The notes under the pieces are model-generated. The model did not search any database. It was not told the DNA's origin and saw only the letters and a list, made by a program, of their open reading frames with translations. From positions 1 through 64,000 of the forward strand of contig NZ_JAFMZO010000002.1 of NCBI RefSeq assembly GCF_024436395.1: DNA of 64,000 nucleotides, read 5' to 3'. The DNA comes from Paradesertivirga mongoliensis (GTDB taxonomy: Bacteria > Bacteroidota > Bacteroidia > Sphingobacteriales > Sphingobacteriaceae). Below, in pieces: positions 25,401 through 34,802 of this stretch; position 1 is the stretch's first letter; every line of letters begins with the position of its first letter. The position numbers were made by a program, and so were the translations under genes.

Positions 25401-26258
25401 TTAGTTGTTCCACTGCTTTAAAAACTGAAGTCCCTCCCTTGCAAACCCATCCTGGCTTGGCACAAGCGGACGCCATATACACACAGCCCCTGCAAGCTCC
25501 TTTATTTCTGGGGTGAAACTTTCGATAGAGATTACCCCCTCATAGTTGATTGCCTCCAGCGCTCTCTTGTAAGCGTCCCAGCGGGTTTGACCTGTGCCGG
25601 GAGTTCCCCTGTAATTTTCTGAAACCTGCAAATGGATAAGATCGCTTCCGGCAAGCCGAATGGCTCTTTCGATATCCGGTTCTTCAATGTTCATATGGAA
25701 ACCGTCCAGCATAATTTTAGCAGCCGGATGGTTGATGTCTTTGACTAATTTAACCACATCTTCAGCAGTATTGATAAGATCCGTTTCGAAACGGTTTAGC
25801 GGTTCAAGCGCAATTTTAAGCCCTCTGCTATCGGCCATATGACACACCTTAGTAAGGTTCAAGACGGCCCGTTCCCACTCAATTTTCTTCTGCTCGGATG
25901 ATACCAGCCTGGCTTTTCCTACGGCAGAATACATTGGTCCGGCTAAGAAGCCTGCACCTAATTCATAGCATATCTCAAGACAGGATTCGATGTAGTTAAA
26001 ACTGGTTTGATGAAAAGCAGGATCATCGTGCGTCAGATCGCGACTGGTACCGAAAGCACCGCAGATAACCGGTTTTAAATCATATTGGGCCAGTGCTTCT
26101 TTAACTGCCCCGACATCTATCAAAGAAGGATCCTCAACGGGTATCTCTACCACATCGTAACCCATTTCTTTTATTTTCGGGAACAGGGAGACAGTATCCG
26201 TTTGAAACGGAGAGGTCCATAACCAGGTACTGACGCCAAACTTGATATTTAAACTCAT
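25401..26258 (-). CDS. D-psicose/tagatose 3-epimerase-like TIM barrel
   Basis: A 285-residue TIM barrel strongly resembling ketose 3-epimerases: Glu152 (IALEPLNRF), Asp185 and His188 (IMLDGFHMN), Glu246 (ISIESF) and the SENYRGTPGTG loop. The metal-ligand histidine that epimerases have two residues after His209 is Gln211 here (IHLQVSEN). Such a change occurs in some related isomerases and may shift the reaction. It probably acts on a free or 3-keto sugar in the cytoplasm. It starts 12 nt after the MFS gene. Confidence 0.88.
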   Translation of the reverse strand: MSLNIKFGVSTWLWTSPFQTDTVSLFPKIKEMGYDVVEIPVEDPSLIDVGAVKEALAQYDLKPVICGAFGTSRDLTHDDPAFHQTSFNYIESCLEICYELGAGFLAGPMYSAVGKARLVSSEQKKIEWERAVLNLTKVCHMADSRGLKIALEPLNRFETDLINTAEDVVKLVKDINHPAAKIMLDGFHMNIEEPDIERAIRLAGSDLIHLQVSENYRGTPGTGQTRWDAYKRALEAINYEGVISIESFTPEIKELAGAVCIWRPLVPSQDGFAREGLQFLKQWNN

Positions 26259-26270
26259 TTATAATTTGTA

Positions 26271-27806
26271 CTAAGTTGATGCAACGTTATTTTCGGCCAG
26301 CAGAACCGGCTTATATCCGCCCTTTGATTTAAAATAAAACATCAGTAAGATATAGCAGATGAACATCCCGATGGGAAATAAAGCAACTGTTTTGAGAGCT
26401 TCTTTTTTAGCTTCATCCTGAATTGTTATAACAGATTGCTTTTCCTCTGCAGGTGCTTCCGATAACTTAGCTATGTTGACCGATTGATAGTCGCCAAAGA
26501 TGCTTGTCTTCTTTTCGGTGACATAGGTGCTGTGGAGCGCCGTATTGTTTGCGTTGTCATAGCTTCTCAGACTTGTATCGATGGTTTTATCCTGAACAAA
26601 GCCCAATATTACTGCGCCAATGACTCCTGCTCCGATCATCCCCACGCCTCCTGTTATATTAAGCGTCAATGCCCCTCCTTTAGGAAAACGCTCTGCCACT
26701 ACGCCCAACATCGTTGGCCAGAAGAATGTTTTCCCAAGTCCGAAAACTGTGGCCGCCACCAGGATCATCACACCCGCTGAAGCCGACAAAAGAAAGAGTC
26801 CGATAGCCGCAACAATGGAGCAGGCAGCGAGTAATCCTAAAGGCGTGATCCTGTGTATGATTTTGCCTGCCAATAAACGAAGCACCACCATGATAACAGA
26901 AGTATAAACCAGGATCCAACCCGGCTGTATTCCAATTTTGGCCATTTCAGGAGCCATTAAGTCGGATATCCAGCTATCTGTACCCAGCTCTGTTGTTGCC
27001 AGAGGTAACATAATCAATAGCATTATTATGAACAGTGGCTGTCCGAAACTCTTTACATAAAATCCGAAGGCTGCTACAATCAGCGCAGTTATGAGAATGT
27101 TTGCTGTAGTACTCCATCCAAAAACCGCCCCGATCTGAAAGATAATAAGAGCTACTATAATCAATGCACCGCCGATACCAACTTCCTTCAACATTTCAAG
27201 GTATGAAACTCCAGCTTTTACCCGTTCATTAACCGGGAAACGGTGAGGCAGCATCATAATTGCATAGGCGATAGCAGGAAGCAGAACCAGGATTATCTTA
27301 AGCTTCCACCCCACTTCAGGGCCCATCAGCAGAGCTATTATCCCTCCCAGCACCAACCCTGCAGGCCAGCCTGCATGCAGGAAATTCAGCCATTTGGTTT
27401 TCGCTTTAGGGAACATACTTGCTACTGCGGGATTGGTGACTGCTTCAACGGTACCATTACCCAGAGCCATAATAAAAGTACCCACATACAGCATGGTATA
27501 GCCGTCTGCAAAAAAGGTGATCACAGCTGATGAAACATGACAGATAAAAGCAAAGATCATCGAATTTTTATATCCAACCTTATCTATGATCAGACTGAAT
27601 AATACGATACTGATTGCGAAAGGCCAAAGGCCCACTCCGGCAATTTCTCCTACCTGTGTTTTCGTGAGGTTGAATTCGGCCTCCCATTGTGGTAAGGTAA
27701 GTGCACGCAGAATAAAGCTGAATGACGTGGTTACAATCGCCATGAAGCAAGCTAAAAACAGCATCCTGTTGGGTGCCTCATGAGTTTGGTTAGTGTTGAC
27801 GTTCAT
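26271..27806 (-). CDS. MFS transporter, probable sugar/glycoside permease
   Basis: A 511-residue major facilitator protein with twelve predicted membrane segments and an insertion of about 70 hydrophilic residues before the last one (DKTIDTSLRSYDNANNTALH onward). The motif DKVGYKNSM fits the loop 2-3 signature. MFS proteins of this type recur in ThuA/Gfo-Idh loci of Bacteroidota and are presumed to import the oxidised or intact sugar. It starts 30 nt after the giant ThuA-propeller gene. Confidence 0.9.
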   Translation of the reverse strand: MNVNTNQTHEAPNRMLFLACFMAIVTTSFSFILRALTLPQWEAEFNLTKTQVGEIAGVGLWPFAISIVLFSLIIDKVGYKNSMIFAFICHVSSAVITFFADGYTMLYVGTFIMALGNGTVEAVTNPAVASMFPKAKTKWLNFLHAGWPAGLVLGGIIALLMGPEVGWKLKIILVLLPAIAYAIMMLPHRFPVNERVKAGVSYLEMLKEVGIGGALIIVALIIFQIGAVFGWSTTANILITALIVAAFGFYVKSFGQPLFIIMLLIMLPLATTELGTDSWISDLMAPEMAKIGIQPGWILVYTSVIMVVLRLLAGKIIHRITPLGLLAACSIVAAIGLFLLSASAGVMILVAATVFGLGKTFFWPTMLGVVAERFPKGGALTLNITGGVGMIGAGVIGAVILGFVQDKTIDTSLRSYDNANNTALHSTYVTEKKTSIFGDYQSVNIAKLSEAPAEEKQSVITIQDEAKKEALKTVALFPIGMFICYILLMFYFKSKGGYKPVLLAENNVAST

Positions 27807-27836
27807 TTTTTGGGTTTTAGGTTAGTTTGGAATCAT

Positions 27837-30800
27837 TTATTTTACAACTTTCATCATTCCGTTCATTATTCTCCAATGGCCGGGGAAAGTACATAGATAT
27901 GGATAGTTACCTGGTGTTGAAGGAGCGGTGAACTGGAGAGTAGTCGCTTCTTCCGGGTTCAGTAATTTCGTGGCAAATAAAACCTCAGGCATTTTTGGAA
28001 CATATTGCTTCTCTGCTCCATTTGGGTCCCTGGCAAGAACATCAGCAGCTTCTCCCACCTTATTCATCGTTCCGGGTTTCGCTATCACCAGGTTGTGCTG
28101 CATGAAATCAGGATTCTCGAGATTAATAATTACTGTTTGTCCCGCTTTCACCGTGAAGTTTGTCTTGTCGAACTTCATCACATGCTCTACGACCTTCATA
28201 TTGATCACAACGGTATTGCCGCCCGAGCTTGCGTTACCGGAGGAAGAGCCAGCGACTTGTGTTCCTTCCGAAGGCTTCTTCAGTTCAAGTGACGTGTTTA
28301 CGAAATTACCTGTGAACGCTGTCGGATTTAGATAACTGCCCACTTTATCTGCACCATTATCCTGCCCCACTCTGATGCCTTCAGTTGGCTGGGCATTGAA
28401 TAAAGCAGGCGCTTTTGCCCCAGCTACCTGTTTTCCGTCAATTTCCAGGGAAATGGCGCCACCCTTGGACAACCTTGCTATAAAGTCAAACTTTTCAGGA
28501 ATAGTATTGCGGGACGAAGCCATGTATACTTTTCCGTTCTGATTCACTACCATATGGAGCTTGCCATCTTTTACATACAGCGCATAGCCGTTTTCTTTTC
28601 CGCCGTGTGCAACAATAACACCCCCTAAATCTCTCTCCTGCTTTGATATTGATCCTTTAATTACGATTTCTTTCCCCGCTATTTCGGGAGGGAACTGGAT
28701 CTGGCTCCTTCTTTCCAGTCGGTATACCTCTTCGTTAATACCTTTTGTCACCGCCAGACTTAGTTCCGATGGTTTGGCAGCTGTTTTCGCTGCTGCTAAG
28801 AATCCTTCCTGGTGAACCAGTGCCGCAGCATAAAGCGCCTGTGGAATATATTTGTCATTTACATTTGCTGAATCAGCAGATGCCTCGTACAACATATGGC
28901 CGAAATGAACAGAAGCAGGTTGTTCGGCTATTGCTAATAACGCGGCTAAACGGACACGCAGATCCGTATCTTTTAACAGAGCTGCTTTATGAAGTGACTC
29001 CATAAGTTTACTTTTCGGAAGAACCTGGATGGCTGCTTTTCTTACACCTGCAGCTGGGTGTGTTAAGGCTCCTGTTACTGCCTGTAGTGCCTCATTATTT
29101 GTCCCCTCTAATGCGCCCAAGCCCTGAAGTGTCCATAGGGCATGCACTACCGGACTATTTAATCCTATTTCATCAACATTGCGGTTGTTTATTATTCTCA
29201 GAAGACCCGGAATTGCAGCCGGATTCTTAGACTCAACCAGCAAGCGCTGAGCCGTCATTCTCCAAAACATGTTATCATTTTGTAATGCTGCCAGTAATCC
29301 CTCAGTATCGTCCTTAGATAATTTAATCGATGTATAAGGCTTGGCGTTTTTATATTTTACCCGATAAATCCGGCCTCTTTCCTTATCCCGCAGCGGATTG
29401 ATATAGGCATTTCCCTTTCCGTTTTCAAAGCCTCTGGGGGTTGGGTTATGTTGGATGATAAAATCATACCAGTCAGCCACCCAAACTGCTCCATCCGGAC
29501 CTACTTCTGCATGCACGGGACTCATCCATTCATCAGAACTGGCCATCAGGTTCCATCCGTCTTTTTCAATGAATCCGGCGCCGCTCTTTTCTATAATCGC
29601 ATTATGAAGCATCCGACCGGTAGGCTCGGCAACAAAGGCAATTCTGTTCCAGTAGTTTTTTGGAAAGTTCCTTGCTGTGTAAAAGTTGTGTCCGGCGGCC
29701 GCAGTAAAACCGCCTTGCACATCTACCTGCCTCAGGTTCGGAAAAACCACGTGGATATCATAATGGCCATCAAGCTTTTGCACCGGCTGAACAGTAGTTG
29801 ATGGTAACGTTCTTCTCATAAACTTAGCCGGCATCGAATAATATGCGCTGTGAGTATTATTTGCAGTAGATATAAACACGTCATTCTCTTCGGTGAAGCC
29901 AAGGCCCCAGGTATTGTTACTGGTACGTGCCAAAAATTCGAAATTTTTTCCATCCGGACTAAAATGATATACACCCTGGCCAAATTTGTGACTTTGCCCG
30001 TCTATCGTTCCTTCAAATCCGGCATAGCCCACTACTCCCCATATTTTGTTATCGAATCCGTATTTCAAGTTTGATGGCCCGGCGTGAGTATCGTTTTGTC
30101 CCCAACCGCTGATGATATTCTGACGAACATCTGCTTTGTCATCGCCATTAGTATCTTTCAGAAAGACCATATGAGGCGCCTGCGACACGATAACTCCTCC
30201 ATTAGAAAAAGTCATGCTGGTAGGAATATTGAGATTATCTGCAAAAACGGTAAACTTGTCGGCTTTGCCGTCTCCATCAGTATCTTCTAAAATCTTTATC
30301 CTGTCGTCTCCGGCGCCGTCCTGATTTCTCACATCGTTCGGATAATCAACAGTTTCTATCACCCATAAGCGTCCTTTTTCATCCCATGCCATTGCTATGG
30401 GATTGGTGACATTAGGTTCGGAAGCAAAAAGCTCTAATTCAAAATCTACCGGAACCTGTATCCGCTTTTGTGATTCGGCCGGAGTAAAGGCATGCTGAAA
30501 CATAGGCGCCGGATCACGCCTTTCGTAATTTGGCACATTGGCATCAGAATATACGCCCGGAGCTATTGCCAGTTTAGAGATCTGGCGCTGCACCTTATCA
30601 CCGATTGCCCAAAGAACCCCATTGCGCACTAATTTTAAAAATTCAGGTTGGGTCCAGGTACTATCGTTATGTCCGCTGGCTGTATAGAACACCCTGCCGT
30701 TTCCTTCGTTACGTACCCATGTCCAGGGCTCACGGGTACTGCCTTCTACCCGCTCCTGCAGCACTGTCTTATCAGGATTAATATTGCTGTGAACATAGGT

Positions 30801-31313
30801 TTCATCCCACGAAGTGAAGGGCGCTACTCCCTGCATCACAGGATGATTTTGATTTACTGTCACCGGTGAAAAAACTCCGGCTTTATGAGACTTGAATTTG
30901 CCCCCTACAGCCTGTATGTACCATGCAGAGTTGCCAAAACATGCTGAAGCAGAGTGAATAGGAATTAAACCTTTCCCCCCCTGCACAAAATCTTTTAAGG
31001 CTTTTTCTTTAGCAGCAGAAATGGTATTGTAGTTAGCATATATGATAAGGCCGTCGTATTTCTTCAGGTTTTCATCAGTCAGATCGTTTGTGTCGGTAGT
31101 GTACGTCATATTGATGCCCTTATCGAATAAAGGAGTCATTAACATTGGCGCATACCTACCCGAATTATGATGAGTACTTGCATGTCCCAGAAATAAGACT
31201 TCTGCTCTGCGCGGAGTCTCCGCAATTCCGCCCTTATTTGAGGTTGTGATTTTATCTGAACAGTTGTAGAATATTATACTACAGATAAACAGGGAAAAAA
31301 TTACTTTTTTCAT
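27837..31313 (-). CDS. Giant lipoprotein: ThuA, propeller, HEAT, lectin-like and azurin domains
   Basis: The 1158-residue protein has a lipobox-like Cys18. A ThuA domain (about 35-245) comes first, then a PVC-type propeller (about 270-660) with calcium-type loops DTDGDGKADKF and DTNGDDKADV. HEAT-like repeats (about 670-830) and a LamG/arylsulfatase-C-terminal-like beta sandwich (about 870-1015) follow. After a Gly/Ser linker comes a cupredoxin (about 1035-1158) with type-1 copper ligands His1073, Cys1141, His1146 and Met1150 in azurin spacing. No CxxCH is present. I infer a periplasmic or surface sugar dehydrogenase that hands electrons to copper. It is first in the minus-arm operon. Confidence 0.92.
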   Translation of the reverse strand: MKKVIFSLFICSIIFYNCSDKITTSNKGGIAETPRRAEVLFLGHASTHHNSGRYAPMLMTPLFDKGINMTYTTDTNDLTDENLKKYDGLIIYANYNTISAAKEKALKDFVQGGKGLIPIHSASACFGNSAWYIQAVGGKFKSHKAGVFSPVTVNQNHPVMQGVAPFTSWDETYVHSNINPDKTVLQERVEGSTREPWTWVRNEGNGRVFYTASGHNDSTWTQPEFLKLVRNGVLWAIGDKVQRQISKLAIAPGVYSDANVPNYERRDPAPMFQHAFTPAESQKRIQVPVDFELELFASEPNVTNPIAMAWDEKGRLWVIETVDYPNDVRNQDGAGDDRIKILEDTDGDGKADKFTVFADNLNIPTSMTFSNGGVIVSQAPHMVFLKDTNGDDKADVRQNIISGWGQNDTHAGPSNLKYGFDNKIWGVVGYAGFEGTIDGQSHKFGQGVYHFSPDGKNFEFLARTSNNTWGLGFTEENDVFISTANNTHSAYYSMPAKFMRRTLPSTTVQPVQKLDGHYDIHVVFPNLRQVDVQGGFTAAAGHNFYTARNFPKNYWNRIAFVAEPTGRMLHNAIIEKSGAGFIEKDGWNLMASSDEWMSPVHAEVGPDGAVWVADWYDFIIQHNPTPRGFENGKGNAYINPLRDKERGRIYRVKYKNAKPYTSIKLSKDDTEGLLAALQNDNMFWRMTAQRLLVESKNPAAIPGLLRIINNRNVDEIGLNSPVVHALWTLQGLGALEGTNNEALQAVTGALTHPAAGVRKAAIQVLPKSKLMESLHKAALLKDTDLRVRLAALLAIAEQPASVHFGHMLYEASADSANVNDKYIPQALYAAALVHQEGFLAAAKTAAKPSELSLAVTKGINEEVYRLERRSQIQFPPEIAGKEIVIKGSISKQERDLGGVIVAHGGKENGYALYVKDGKLHMVVNQNGKVYMASSRNTIPEKFDFIARLSKGGAISLEIDGKQVAGAKAPALFNAQPTEGIRVGQDNGADKVGSYLNPTAFTGNFVNTSLELKKPSEGTQVAGSSSGNASSGGNTVVINMKVVEHVMKFDKTNFTVKAGQTVIINLENPDFMQHNLVIAKPGTMNKVGEAADVLARDPNGAEKQYVPKMPEVLFATKLLNPEEATTLQFTAPSTPGNYPYLCTFPGHWRIMNGMMKVVK

Positions 31314-31438
31314 TCGTTAGCTCGGTTTACAATTTGAAATCACAAGTAACTACTTTTTATAATATTATTTCTTCTAAATTATATCTAGTTCTGACTGTAT
31401 TTTATCAATAGTGGTAATTTTTCTTTTACTTTCGGGAT

Positions 31439-32326
31439 ATGAGTACGATAATTCAGAAGTCAGCGGTACCAGATTCTAAAGTATTTGTTGTAAAACGGCT
31501 TGAAGAACGACACTTTGATCCTACGCTACACCTGCATCCGGAGTACCAGTTGTTCCTGGTCTTAGAGGGTATGGGCACCAGGATAATCGGTGACAGTATC
31601 AAACCTTTTAAAGCAGGCGATTTGGTATTTACAGGGCCTAATCTTCCTCACCTCTGGAAAAATGATGAAAGCTATTTCAGCAAAAGTAATCAGGCAAAGA
31701 CCTCGGGAATAGTCATTTACTTCCCCGAAAACTTTCTGGGCGACATTATTAATCTGAAAGTGGAGCTGGAAAACATCCGCGAATTATTTAATAAAGCAAC
31801 GAGAGGTTTAGAGATCCAGGGAAAGACTAACCGTTTGGTTGGCAGAATGATGGAGGAGTTGCTTCGAACGGAAGGAGTAGACAGCATTATTCTTCTGTTA
31901 AAGATTTTAAATACCATTGCAAATTCGGCAGACGGCCATCCCATAACTCATGTTAATTATGTTCCGATAAATAACAAGGCCGAAACCGACAGAATGAACA
32001 AGGTTTACCACTATGTAATGAAGAAATTCAGGCAAAAAGTGAGCCTTGAAGATGTTTCGGATTTAGTAAACATGACTCCCACCTCTTTTAGCAGATACTT
32101 TAAATCGCGGGTTAACAGGCCGTTTTCTGAGTTTTTAAAAGAAGTAAGAATTGATTATGCATTAAAACTTCTTAAAGAGAATAAAATAAGTATTAACCAG
32201 GTGAGTTACGAATCGGGATACAGTACTCTCTCAAACTTTAATAAGCACTTTAAAGAGGTTACCGGAAAAACACCGCTTAACTACAGAAAGGAATATTTAA
32301 AAATCAGAGGCGGAAAGATTTCTTAA
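31439..32326 (+). CDS. AraC-family regulator with cupin sensor domain
   Basis: A 295-residue regulator: N-terminal cupin (HLHPEYQLFLVLEGMGTRII, GDLVFTGPNLPHLW) that should bind a sugar-like effector, and a C-terminal double HTH (VSLEDVSDLVNMTPTSFSRYFK, SINQVSYESGYSTLSNFNKH). It is transcribed divergently from the giant ThuA-propeller gene across a 125-nt AT-rich gap, so it is the best candidate for controlling the minus arm and perhaps the whole locus. Confidence 0.92.
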   Translation: MSTIIQKSAVPDSKVFVVKRLEERHFDPTLHLHPEYQLFLVLEGMGTRIIGDSIKPFKAGDLVFTGPNLPHLWKNDESYFSKSNQAKTSGIVIYFPENFLGDIINLKVELENIRELFNKATRGLEIQGKTNRLVGRMMEELLRTEGVDSIILLLKILNTIANSADGHPITHVNYVPINNKAETDRMNKVYHYVMKKFRQKVSLEDVSDLVNMTPTSFSRYFKSRVNRPFSEFLKEVRIDYALKLLKENKISINQVSYESGYSTLSNFNKHFKEVTGKTPLNYRKEYLKIRGGKIS

Positions 32327-32389
32327 ATAAACGTGCATAATTTAGTTTGATAGTTTTTAAATTTTAATTTAGGACATTTAACCACAACC

Positions 32390-33169
32390 ATGAAGTTAAA
32401 CTTACTAATCACCGTATTATTATTACTTGGATCAGGCTCATCAACCAATCTCTTCGGCCAGTCAAAAAAGCGCTCGCTTTACGAACTTAAAATTTATCAT
32501 CTTCAAAATAAAGAGCAGGAAAGTGTTGTGGATGAATATTTGAAAGATGCTTTTGTGCCGGCAATGCACCGGCAAGGAATAAAGAACATTGGCGTTTTTA
32601 AACCTATAGATACTACTCAGGACAGGCGCATCTATGTTTTAACCCCTTACAAAACGGTTAAGCAATTTGCTGATATTGCGAATAAACTGGATAGCGACAA
32701 GGCATATCACACAGCTGGAAAGCAGTATTTAGATGCCCCGCATACCAAAGCTCCTTATAAAAGAATCGAATCAATACTTATCAGCGCCTTCACTGCCATG
32801 CCTAACCTCCAAGTTCCGGCACTTAAAAACGCCCCGCAGAAAAGGGTATATGAGTTACGCAGCTACGAAGGGGCTACTGAAAAGATATTTAAAAATAAGG
32901 TTCATATGTTTAATGAAGGCGGCGAAGTTAGCCTATTCAACCGGCTGGGATTTAATGCTGTATTTTATGGAGAAGTGCTTGCTGGAAGCAGAATGCCAAA
33001 CCTGATGTATATGACTTCGTTCGAAGACAAGGCCTCGCGTGATGAACATTGGAAAGCATTTGGAGCTGATGCTGAATGGAAAAAGCTTTCTTCAAATCCT
33101 TTTTATAAGAACAATGTATCCAAAATAGATATCACTTTTTTACACCCGACGGATTACTCGGATATTTGA
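32390..33169 (+). CDS. Secreted NIPSNAP-family protein, tandem domains
   Basis: A 259-residue exported protein (signal peptide ending about residue 23, LFGQSK) with two NIPSNAP ferredoxin-like domains: YELKIYHLQNKEQESVV near the start and VYELRSYEGATEKIFKNKV in the second half. NIPSNAP proteins have no agreed enzymatic role; in Bacteroidota they often sit beside ThuA and Gfo/Idh genes. It follows the AraC gene by 63 nt. Confidence 0.88.
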   Translation: MKLNLLITVLLLLGSGSSTNLFGQSKKRSLYELKIYHLQNKEQESVVDEYLKDAFVPAMHRQGIKNIGVFKPIDTTQDRRIYVLTPYKTVKQFADIANKLDSDKAYHTAGKQYLDAPHTKAPYKRIESILISAFTAMPNLQVPALKNAPQKRVYELRSYEGATEKIFKNKVHMFNEGGEVSLFNRLGFNAVFYGEVLAGSRMPNLMYMTSFEDKASRDEHWKAFGADAEWKKLSSNPFYKNNVSKIDITFLHPTDYSDI

Positions 33170-33239
33170 TGAAGATATTCTCCACCTCGGGTGTAGCTTA
33201 GATAACCGGGAGGTTAAGACGCGCCGTTTGTTGAAAATA

Positions 33240-34475
33240 CTATTGCTTATCAATCCGATACAGTCTTCCTGCGTCCGTTATAGCGTACAATGCATTATCA
33301 GACCCCTGAGTGATATCTCTGAATCTCTCGTTCTCGCCTGCAAGTAAGCGTTCTTCAGCCACTACGCGGTTGTCTTGTATTATTAGCCGGGCAATATGAG
33401 TCCCGCTTAATGCACCAATGAAAAGATTATTTTGCCATTCAGGAATGCGATTGCCTTTATAAAAAGTCATACCACTTGGTGATATTACCGGGTCCCAATA
33501 GTATACAGGTTGTTCCATCCCGTTTTGTTGCTGAATGCCCGATCCAATGACTTGTCCGCCATATTCAATTCCATAAGTAATCACGGGCCATCCATAGTTT
33601 TTACCCGCTTGGACACGATTAATTTCATCGCCGCCACGCGGGCCGTGTTCACTCAGCCAAAGGTCGCCGGTTGTAGGGTGTAAAGCTAAGCCCTGCGGAT
33701 TTCTATGACCTATGCTGTATAACTCGGGTAAGGCTCCTGCGCCGCTAAAGGCAGGATTTTGCGGCGCTGGCTGTCCGCTAGTTGTAATCCGGACAACCTT
33801 CCCCAAGGCCCCAGTTACAGACTGGGCCAATGGCCGGGTAGAGGTATTTGAACGTTCCCCCGTACTTACTAAGAGATTTCCTGTTTGATCAAATAAGATC
33901 CGGCCCCCGTAATGGAGAGTACTATTCGCTGCAGGATTAGCACGATATATTACTGTTGGATTTTCAATGCTGCCTTCATTAGCCGAAAGTCTTCCCTTGG
34001 CTACTGCTGTTAATGTTCCACCAGATACATTTTCAGAAAACACCCAGTACACCATTCTATTCGATGCGAACTGAGGGTCGAGACATAAACCCAGCAAACC
34101 TCCCTGTCCGGAAGAATTGACGGCTGGAATACCTGTAATCGGACTGCTCACTGTACCCGTCGTAGTAACAATTCGCATCCGCCCGATTTTTTCTGTTACC
34201 AGTAAACGTCCGTCGGGGAGGCTGGTTATCCCCCAGGGGGAAGAAAGAGCAGATGTTATCACATTTGCCTGAATAGCAGTGGTAGTGCTTATCCCGCCAA
34301 TTCGTGTTTGTCCGGTAAACGCAGGTTTGTAATTCGTATTGGCGGGCTTGGTCTCCACGGGTGCGCCTGTGGCTGGAGGGTTTGTCTCCGGCCCGGGGGG
34401 CTTAGTCTTATCACCACATCCGGCTATTAGTCCCAAGGTGATGGATATATTGATTAAAAAGAATTTCGTGTTCAT
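33240..34475 (-). CDS. PQQ-type soluble aldose/sorbosone dehydrogenase lipoprotein
   Basis: A 411-residue lipoprotein (LIAGC lipobox) with a Pro/Thr-rich linker and the six-bladed propeller of the YliI/soluble glucose dehydrogenase family: WGITSLPDGRLLVTEKIGRM, the catalytic-site GHRNPQGLA and the PQQ-contact region WLSEHGPRGGDEINRV. It should oxidise aldoses to lactones with PQQ in the periplasm. No PQQ synthesis gene is in the window. It faces the NIPSNAP gene and closes the sugar-oxidation locus. Confidence 0.92.
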   Translation of the reverse strand: MNTKFFLINISITLGLIAGCGDKTKPPGPETNPPATGAPVETKPANTNYKPAFTGQTRIGGISTTTAIQANVITSALSSPWGITSLPDGRLLVTEKIGRMRIVTTTGTVSSPITGIPAVNSSGQGGLLGLCLDPQFASNRMVYWVFSENVSGGTLTAVAKGRLSANEGSIENPTVIYRANPAANSTLHYGGRILFDQTGNLLVSTGERSNTSTRPLAQSVTGALGKVVRITTSGQPAPQNPAFSGAGALPELYSIGHRNPQGLALHPTTGDLWLSEHGPRGGDEINRVQAGKNYGWPVITYGIEYGGQVIGSGIQQQNGMEQPVYYWDPVISPSGMTFYKGNRIPEWQNNLFIGALSGTHIARLIIQDNRVVAEERLLAGENERFRDITQGSDNALYAITDAGRLYRIDKQ

Positions 34476-34802
34476 GGCAATGCTTTTATACTCAGTAGAT
34501 ATGAGTTTTTTTGTATTAACAAGTCAATCCGGTTTTTGTCTTTATTTTTTTCAATGACACCTCATTCTTTCCTACGCAATGGCATAGGCGGGTCGGCGGG
34601 CTTGAAACAGGCTGTCTAGGGCTTGGATCAGGTTTAGGCGCCCTACCATCTCCCCTTTTTTCAAGTGGAGATGCATACCTGCGCAAATGCGGGGTCTCTG
34701 TAGGTTGAGATTGCTACAGCTCCCTGCCCGAACCACCCTTCGGCTTCGCAAGGACAGAATTATGTTCTCTTCGCTTTCATAGAAAACTACTATACACCTC
34801 TT
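34476..34802. other. Intergenic region with small palindromes, no gene seen
   Basis: The first 80 nt hold the promoter side of the sugar dehydrogenase gene. The stretch 34558-34800 is richer in G+C than its flanks and contains short dyads such as CTGTAG (34698-34703) / CTACAG (34714-34719) and CCTTCGGCTTCGCAAGG. It resembles a dispersed intergenic repeat of the kind scattered through Bacteroidota genomes. I find no coding frame. Confidence 0.4.
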
